Shown piece after piece: positions 58,459 through 64,000 of a DNA stretch of 64,000 nucleotides. Positions within the stretch are counted from its first letter, which is position 1. Each line of letters begins with the position of its first letter. The position numbers were made by a program, and so were the translations under genes. The notes beneath the pieces are model-generated. The model did no database searches. It was not told the origin of the DNA and worked only from the letters and a program-made list of their open reading frames with translations. The DNA comes from Paracamarosporium sp. OC-R06-R3. Lineage: Eukaryota > Ascomycota > Dothideomycetes > Pleosporales > Didymosphaeriaceae. The stretch is from positions 124,531-188,530 of the forward strand of contig JACVRA010000210.1 of assembly GCA_019828545.1 (NCBI GenBank). The letters run 5' to 3'.

Positions 58459-59508
58459 ATGCTCAGGACCATCGTACGGGCATTTGGCCCTCCGAGGGAG
58501 ATGGTCGTTTGCGAAACCTACGATCCTCCAACTCCTGGACCTGGGCAGGTATCTGTGCGCATGTTGCTGGCTAGCGTGAACCCCTCGGATTTGATCCCAA
58601 TTACCGGTGCCTACCCCACGAGGACCCCACTGCCTTTCGTTCCAGGGTTTGAAGGCGTTGGTGTGGTCGAGTCTATTGGCAAGGATGTCTTTGAATTGAA
58701 GGTTGGCGACCGCGTGTTACCGCTAGGAAGTGCAGGTGCCTGGCAGGAGATCAAAATCACGGAAGAGAGATGGTGTTTTCCTGTACCTATGGACCTTACC
58801 GACCAACAAGCTGCAATGGCATATATCAACCCACTCACCGCCCGGATGATGGTGAAGATGCATGCTCCGCTAACCCCGGCAGCTTATGTGGTAGTCAACG
58901 CAGCCACTTCTGCTATCGGTCAGATGATTATACGAATGCTTAATCGTATTGGAATGCGGCCAATTGCCCTCACCAGCCAGCCGGACGCTCAAGATCGTCT
59001 AGGAAACCACTTTCAGGTCCTGGCCGTGGTCTGCACTTCTAATAGTGGGCTTAGACACAAACTTTACGAGTTGACTCAAGGCCAAGGCTTGGCTGTGGCA
59101 TTCGACGCAGTTGGTGGCAGCGAGGGTAATGACCTGGCCCACTCACTCGCCAATGGTGGAACCCTTGTTCATTATGGGCTTTTATCTGGTTCGCCTTTGT
59201 CTCCTTTCTTATATGAGGAGTGTAGAGGCGTACGGATCGTATTATTTCGTCTGAGGGATTGGGTGCATAGCGCCGAACGACACGAGATTCAGCATGGTTT
59301 GGATGAGGCTTTTAGTCTTATTCGAGATGGCCTTGCCGTATCAGAAATTGCGAAAATATACCGGATTTCTGCAATCAAAGAAGCTCTGGAATTTGCAGCT
59401 GACCGTTGTCGACGAGGGAAGGTGCTTATATCAATGGCGCGGGATGTAGGCCAACTACCCACTACAGGCACGAAAAGTAGAGACGGAGACGCGAGTAATG
59501 ATAATTAG
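58459..59508 (+). CDS. Zinc-independent MDR oxidoreductase (quinone/enoyl reductase-like)
   Basis: Single exon, 349 aa from the ATG at 58459; upstream in-frame codons to 58387 have no ATG. It shows the medium-chain reductase pattern without zinc ligands: PPTPGPGQVSVRMLLASVNPSDL, PFVPGFEGVGVVESIG, VGDRVLPLG, and AAMAYINPLTARMM. The nucleotide-binding turn reads NAATSAIGQMIIRMLNRIG, like the NAANSGVG turn of Etr1/MECR 2-enoyl thioester reductases, and AVGGSEGNDLA fits the same branch. The cofactor is probably NADPH. Whether it acts on fatty acyl thioesters or quinones cannot be told from sequence. No mitochondrial targeting peptide is obvious. Confidence 0.85.
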   Translation: MLRTIVRAFGPPREMVVCETYDPPTPGPGQVSVRMLLASVNPSDLIPITGAYPTRTPLPFVPGFEGVGVVESIGKDVFELKVGDRVLPLGSAGAWQEIKITEERWCFPVPMDLTDQQAAMAYINPLTARMMVKMHAPLTPAAYVVVNAATSAIGQMIIRMLNRIGMRPIALTSQPDAQDRLGNHFQVLAVVCTSNSGLRHKLYELTQGQGLAVAFDAVGGSEGNDLAHSLANGGTLVHYGLLSGSPLSPFLYEECRGVRIVLFRLRDWVHSAERHEIQHGLDEAFSLIRDGLAVSEIAKIYRISAIKEALEFAADRCRRGKVLISMARDVGQLPTTGTKSRDGDASNDN

Positions 59509-60032
59509 AGCGAAGACGCTCACAGCGGCAATAAGGCACAAATCGTGAGGGAAACGGCTATCACCGAATTCAAGGATGGGAAGGGAAATTCTCTCTCGCG
59601 GCAGAAGGAGTAAGAACTACAAGCACAGAATCTATCATATCCTGAGTAAGATCTTTTATTTCTGTAAATCGGTGCTATGCCTGTCTTAGATCTTCTCGTG
59701 AGTGACAATATTCTCATCGGCTTTTTTTCTTTCAAAGGAATTGTCAAACTACTAAGCGAGAATAAACCTGACAAGGGTGGGAATGTATTTTAATCTTTAC
59801 TAAACGAGTGGGACCAAGGGACATATAAACTGAAACGCAATCTTCCTAGTGTAGCGACCGTTCTGTTTAGGACAAATCCTCTCAACCTCCTAGCTTAGAC
59901 CTGTACGGATCCTCCATTAGAAAGGTACCGTTACTCATCAGCCAGACGACTAGCATCGTCACAGTGATACCTAGGTGTACCTATCATCGACATCACCTCG
60001 TTAGCAACATCCCTTCACACAGCCGTTCAAGA
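59509..60032. other. Intergenic
   Basis: Between the oxidoreductase and the small secreted protein; no gene recognised. Confidence 0.4.
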
Positions 60033-60269
60033 TCAGAGCTGCATACCATTAGAGCAGGTGCCTCCGTGCGTGTGGCACACAGCACTATTAGGTCTAACTC
60101 CAGAAGAGCAGCAGTATTCGCAGGTGCCGACAGCAGCGCCGCAATTGCTTGGGGGTACGCAGCGGCGTTCTTGAAGAGTGCCGAACGCTTCGGGGAAGGG
60201 ATTTGGGGCGGCGATGGTGGCGTGGAACGCGAGGGGAAGGAGAGCGAGGACGTGTTTGAGAGACACCAT
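60033..60269 (-). CDS. Small secreted cysteine-rich protein
   Basis: Minus strand, 78 aa from the ATG at 60269 (longer in-frame upstream sequence reads as UTR). Residues 1-20 form a classic signal peptide (MVSLKHVLALLPLAFHATIA). A short propeptide-like stretch ending in LQERR may be a Kex2-type processing site. The mature about 42 residues hold seven Cys, including a CEYCC cluster and GTCSNG near the C-terminus. Small size, secretion and cysteine density are typical of fungal effector-like or antimicrobial proteins, but no known family is recognised, so the activity is unknown. An odd number of Cys is unusual for a fully disulphide-bonded fold. Confidence 0.75.
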   Translation of the reverse strand: MVSLKHVLALLPLAFHATIAAPNPFPEAFGTLQERRCVPPSNCGAAVGTCEYCCSSGVRPNSAVCHTHGGTCSNGMQL

Positions 60270-60915
60270 TGTTGGTTGTTTAATTCTGACCTGTATAGTG
60301 TAAGAGGTATTGATATAGACGATCGAAGGAGCAGAAGAGTGTGCTTGTTGTTCTACATCTGGAGGTGTTACGCCGTGCTTATCTACAATTCCTCCCCGTC
60401 TACGAAGCTGAAGGAGCACTTGATCCTACGAGCACCATGATTTTCCGTAGAATCGTTGGCCAATAGACTGATTCTAAGAAAGACGGCACCTGAGATGACT
60501 GGCGAGGCGGAGGCGAAACTGGCCATCAAGGTTTGCATTTTGCTTGGGACCAAGAGTACCAAGACTGCCAATCTTACTCCTTCTACCTCTGAGTAGGCGG
60601 GACATAAGCGACCTTCCTGAAGAATAAATATGTCTCCAAATACGACTAAAAGCTGCACTTGCGGTGGTGCGCTGATACTATGTCGTCCACCAAGGTGCTC
60701 AGCAATGTGTGATTGATTTCAGCCGCGCTGTCAAGCCATGCCGTATTGTGACAGAAAAGGAGTTAGACTTTCGAGTGAATGATTATCCGAGGGTGTACTT
60801 ATTGGCGACACACCCTTACGAGGCGACCTTCTCGCATTGCTCTTTCCCACGAGCATACCAATTACTACATATACCACACCGAGCACAACAAAGTTTCATC
60901 AATAAGTATTTCAGC
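60270..60915. other. Divergent intergenic region
   Basis: About 650 bp between the minus-strand small secreted protein and the plus-strand GPI-type protein. It should contain both promoters; no specific site was assigned. Confidence 0.4.
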
Positions 60916-61744
60916 ATGTACTTCATCTCAAAGGCGTCCAGACATGCTGCTGTCTCGGCGATGCTGCTGGCAATGTCTGCTGGCACTCACGCTCAATGTG
61001 AAACATCCACCGAAACGAATCTCGCCATTGCCGCAACCTTGAGCGACTTCAGCCAATTCCAGTCGTCTATGGATAAAATATACTCAACCGCTTCTGATGC
61101 TTTTACCGGCGCAACTGTATATGTCTGGACGACGCTGGAAGATTCGCCCGAAGGCTCCTTCACTGCTTACGGAATTTATGACGCAAACGCGCTGACCTCC
61201 GCCGGGTACTCGATTACGACTGAAACAGCATACGTGACCGCTTGTGCTACGACTGAAGAGCAAAGCGAGACGCTTCCACCGAGCCCTACTGGAGCGGATT
61301 GCTCCCCGCATGGAGATCACTGTAGGTGTATACCCCAGATCTAAACCAAGCCATTGTCCTCTCTGCCTAAACGTCTATGCGCATACAAAACGAACACTGA
61401 CGATTGACCGTTTAGGGCACTGCGACGAGCCTACAGAGACCGGCACTGAAAGCACGAAAGACTCGCCGGAGGAGACAGCTGACGCTACCTGCTCGCCTCA
61501 CGGAGATCATTGGCACTGCCCCTCGGGCGTTCCTGAACCGACCGTTGCCCCAGAGCTTTCAGCCGCCCCTGACACGACCAGCGCTCCGGAGTCTCCTGCC
61601 ACCACTACATCGTCATCCGAGAATACCAGCTCTTCCTCTGTGCCGGCACAAGAATTCCCAGGCCGTGCTGCTCGTGAATTTAGTGCTGCACATGCTGTGA
61701 CGGTGATCATCGTGGGTGGTTTGACTATGTCAATTGTACTTTAG
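60916..61744 (+). CDS. Secreted GPI-type surface protein with CSPHGDHWHC motif
   Basis: Exons 60916-61321 and 61416-61744 give 244 aa. A signal peptide (HAAVSAMLLAMSAGTHAQ) begins the protein and a hydrophobic tail (AVTVIIVGGLTMSIVL) after a small-residue region ends it, the pattern of GPI anchoring. The mature part is Ser/Thr/Pro-rich. The splice is confirmed because it restores DCSPHGDHWHCDEP, which is nearly repeated 40 residues later as TCSPHGDHWHCPSG. Motifs of the CxPHGDHWHC type occur in other fungal surface proteins; the paired His and Cys could bind metal (inference). Probably a cell-wall or plasma-membrane protein. Confidence 0.8.
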
Positions 61745-62979
61745 AGGGATATCCACTCTGATACGTGTGTCCTATTTCGCCAGACGTTTCAATAGGAGTA
61801 ATTTAGAGTACAATTATAGTAGCTTCGGTATTAGGATTGATATCTACATTATCTACATCAGTATACCATATAAATTAATATTATCTCCTATGCCCAGGCA
61901 TGTTCTTGCGTGTCATCCTGTCTGCAATAAGGAATCGCTTTGCCCCTCTCCATCAATCTTGTACAACGGCCATGAGAAACGAGCGACCTCACTGTAAAGG
62001 AATTTGAAAGAGTCAACGTGCACAAACTTGCATTGTGGTTCCAGGGAACGCATGATCTATTATCTCATCCATGATCCTACGCCGTCATATCTTACTTCGC
62101 GATAGTCCAAAATAGCACACCAAACATCAAAACCCTAACCTGATTGAAGAAAACAAGTCATGAAATTCTCCAGGTTTTCTAATCGCAGGGATTAGGCACC
62201 CTATTCGAGATGCAGGGTATACCACGCGCCACAACATCACCAGGCTCTACGAGAACATCATACTCCCAAGATGAACACATCTCTACACTCTACCCGATTC
62301 ACAACTTCAGATACAAAGTACAGTCACTGTAACCAGTATATAAGAATAACACCATCATCGCAACAGGATCTCCATCCAAACTGCACATCGCCCAACCATC
62401 AACCTAACTTAATCCTCGCACACGTCATATCTTCCTTCTACTCGGCTTCGATAACTGGAATAACCGCCCATCCTACACTGCTTGGAGACCGATAACATGC
62501 TGGGTAAATGCGCACTTAAGCTAAGTGTGAAACCCGAGAAATAGAAAAGGTAGCGGCGGGTCTATCTACGCCAAACGGTAGAGTAGTAAAGGGTTGTAGA
62601 GTTAAGCCAATGGATATCACTACTTGTTGTAGAGGGCTCTAGTCGCGAAGACGTTTTATGATAGTAGATACTTTACATAGTAGTAACTGCTGCAGTCTCT
62701 AGTTTCTGCACTACATCACGGTTATTCTACACGAGCGACCGCGTTAGGGGAAGACGCTTACCATATGAGTGTTAGCGCTTTACAGGGCTCACCCCGTGCA
62801 ACGTTGTGCCTACAGCCCCGCAGCTGATGCCCAGCCTTCTTTCCTCACGGATGAACGTTGTGATCATCCTTTGGGATCTACTTTCCGACACAGTTGCGGT
62901 CCGCCCGTCTGCTCGAATCATAGACCTTTCGCCTAATTACTTTGTCTAGTTATTTCGCTGTTAGACTTCCTTCTATGTC
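61745..62979. other. Intergenic, 1.2 kb
   Basis: AT-rich near 61790-61890 and otherwise without recognisable genes or repeats. The right end is the upstream region of the HET gene. Confidence 0.4.
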
Positions 62980-64000
62980 ATGCGTCTTTTGCAAATCGAA
63001 GATAGCGGCGAATTCAGCCTGGTTGAGAGGGCTGGCGAGGAGATTCCGCGATATGCGATTCTCTCACACACCTGGGAAAAAGAAGAAGTCACCTTCAAAG
63101 ACTTCATAGAGGGTGCAGGCAAGCACAAGGCAGGCTATAAGAAAATCCGCTTCTGCGGAGAGCAAGCGAAGAAGGATGGCCTTCAGTTTTTCTGGGTAGA
63201 CACCTGTTGTATCGACAAATCGAGCAGCGCGGAGCTTTCGGAATCGTTGAACTCTATGTTTCGCTGGTATCAGGATGCGGCAAGATGCTATGCATATCTC
63301 TCGGATGTCCCAGATATTAAAGGAGGTAATGTTAAAGCTTCTAGCGAGTTCAGAAACAGCAGATGGTTTACTCGTGGATGGACATTGCAAGAGCTGATTG
63401 CGCCTTATGATGTCACATTCTATTCAAAGGACTGGCACAAGATCGAGGATAAAGCGAACTTGATTCAGTGTCTCAAGGATATCACAACAATCGACGCGAA
63501 AGTACTTGCCGGGGAAGATCCAAGTACTTGCAGCATTGCAAGCAGAATGTCATGGGCTGCGCGGAGAGAAACTCAAAGAGTGGAAGACGTTGCGTATTCG
63601 CTTCTAGGCTTGTTTGGCATACATATGCCATTACTCTATGGTGAAGGGAGAAAATCGTTCATCAGACTCCAAGAGGAGATCATGAAGACTTCTGACGACC
63701 AAAGTATTTTTGCGTGGTACCCCAATGACTCATTTTGGGAAGTTTATACCGGGCTACTCGCTTCTTCTCCGAAGTATTTCGAGCGTTCGGGAAAGATTCG
63801 GTCAGCTGGAGTCCTAAATCAGAGGATGTCTTCTACATTGACTAGCAAAGGCCTTCATGCAGAGTTCATTCTTACGAAGGATCAAGCTGAAAAAGGGCTG
63901 TGGCACGCTTTTTTGGAATGCAAAGAGTATGGTGCTGATCATTTTAGGCTTCCGCGTTCAAGGTTTTTAAGCGGTGTATCCTTTGCTGGCGAACTGGACA
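62980..64000 (+). CDS. HET-domain (heterokaryon incompatibility) protein, 3'-truncated by window end
   Basis: The frame is open from the ATG at 62980 to the last base, 340 codons with no stop, so the gene continues beyond the window. The N-terminus is a HET domain: MRLLQIEDSGEF, YAILSHTWEKEEVTFKD, KKDGLQFFWVDTCCIDKSSS, MFRWYQDAARCYAYLSDV, SRWFTRGWTLQELIAP, and the LLGLFGIHMPLLYGEG tail. All the typical blocks appear in order. HET domains trigger regulated cell death during non-self recognition in filamentous ascomycetes. What follows the domain (ankyrin, NACHT, WD40 or nothing) is not visible here. Confidence 0.9.
   Translation, partial: MRLLQIEDSGEFSLVERAGEEIPRYAILSHTWEKEEVTFKDFIEGAGKHKAGYKKIRFCGEQAKKDGLQFFWVDTCCIDKSSSAELSESLNSMFRWYQDAARCYAYLSDVPDIKGGNVKASSEFRNSRWFTRGWTLQELIAPYDVTFYSKDWHKIEDKANLIQCLKDITTIDAKVLAGEDPSTCSIASRMSWAARRETQRVEDVAYSLLGLFGIHMPLLYGEGRKSFIRLQEEIMKTSDDQSIFAWYPNDSFWEVYTGLLASSPKYFERSGKIRSAGVLNQRMSSTLTSKGLHAEFILTKDQAEKGLWHAFLECKEYGADHFRLPRSRFLSGVSFAGELD

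Noticed and set aside
1..64000. tRNA, rRNA, CRISPR or prophage features
   Set aside because: None was recognised by eye on either strand; CRISPR and prophages are not expected in a fungal nuclear genome. A tRNAscan run would be decisive for tRNAs.

Overview
The window reads as nuclear DNA of a filamentous ascomycete. Genes are interrupted by short GT..AG introns (about 35-220 nt). The families are characteristically fungal: Zn2Cys6 regulator, Pth11-type membrane receptors, HET domain, NACHT and NB-ARC STAND proteins, CmcJ-type oxygenase, F-box/DUF6546-like protein. Some stretches carry C-to-T and G-to-A changes typical of repeat-induced point mutation (RIP). Gene content fits Dothideomycetes (Pleosporales) best, but that placement is inference.

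Region 1 (1-11.4 kb) is an accessory, repeat-eroded stretch. It holds an unidentified ORF, a truncated DUF6594-type start, a four-exon gene with a retropepsin-like DTG...ILG core, an F-box-like gene, and three diverged copies (A, B, C) of one unidentified dispersed element, of which A and C are RIP-mutated.

Region 2 (11.4-29 kb) is dominated by STAND (NLR-like) genes. An alpha/beta-hydrolase/NB-ARC/TPR protein whose nucleophile elbow has lost its serine is followed 225 bp later by a CorA-like membrane protein. The CorA gene overlaps a convergent CmcJ-like oxygenase by 20 bp. Then come a fungal amidase with a Thr at the cis-Ser position, a 14-TM drug-type MFS transporter, and a 1456-residue NACHT/ankyrin protein with an extra C-terminal beta-rich tail.

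Region 3 (29-44 kb) looks like ordinary housekeeping-type sequence: GIY-YIG/T5orf172 protein, HSL-type esterase, glyoxalase I (a small last exon supplies its fourth metal ligand), CLC chloride channel, a roughly 51-bp minisatellite, zinc alcohol dehydrogenase and a class-3 lipase.

Region 4 (44-64 kb) is accessory again. Two Pth11-like receptor genes converge on a broken ERG6-type methyltransferase remnant. Then follow a Zn2Cys6 regulator divergent from a sugar transporter, a sulfatase, a DUF1275 membrane protein, an MDR oxidoreductase, a small cysteine-rich secreted protein, a GPI-type surface protein with a repeated His/Cys motif, and the start of a HET-domain gene running off the window.

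Functionally, the STAND and HET genes suggest a non-self recognition/incompatibility-rich neighbourhood. The receptor, regulator, transporter and sulfatase group suggests nutrient sensing and uptake. These groupings rest on gene content only. All exon joins were worked out by eye from splice signals and reading frame.
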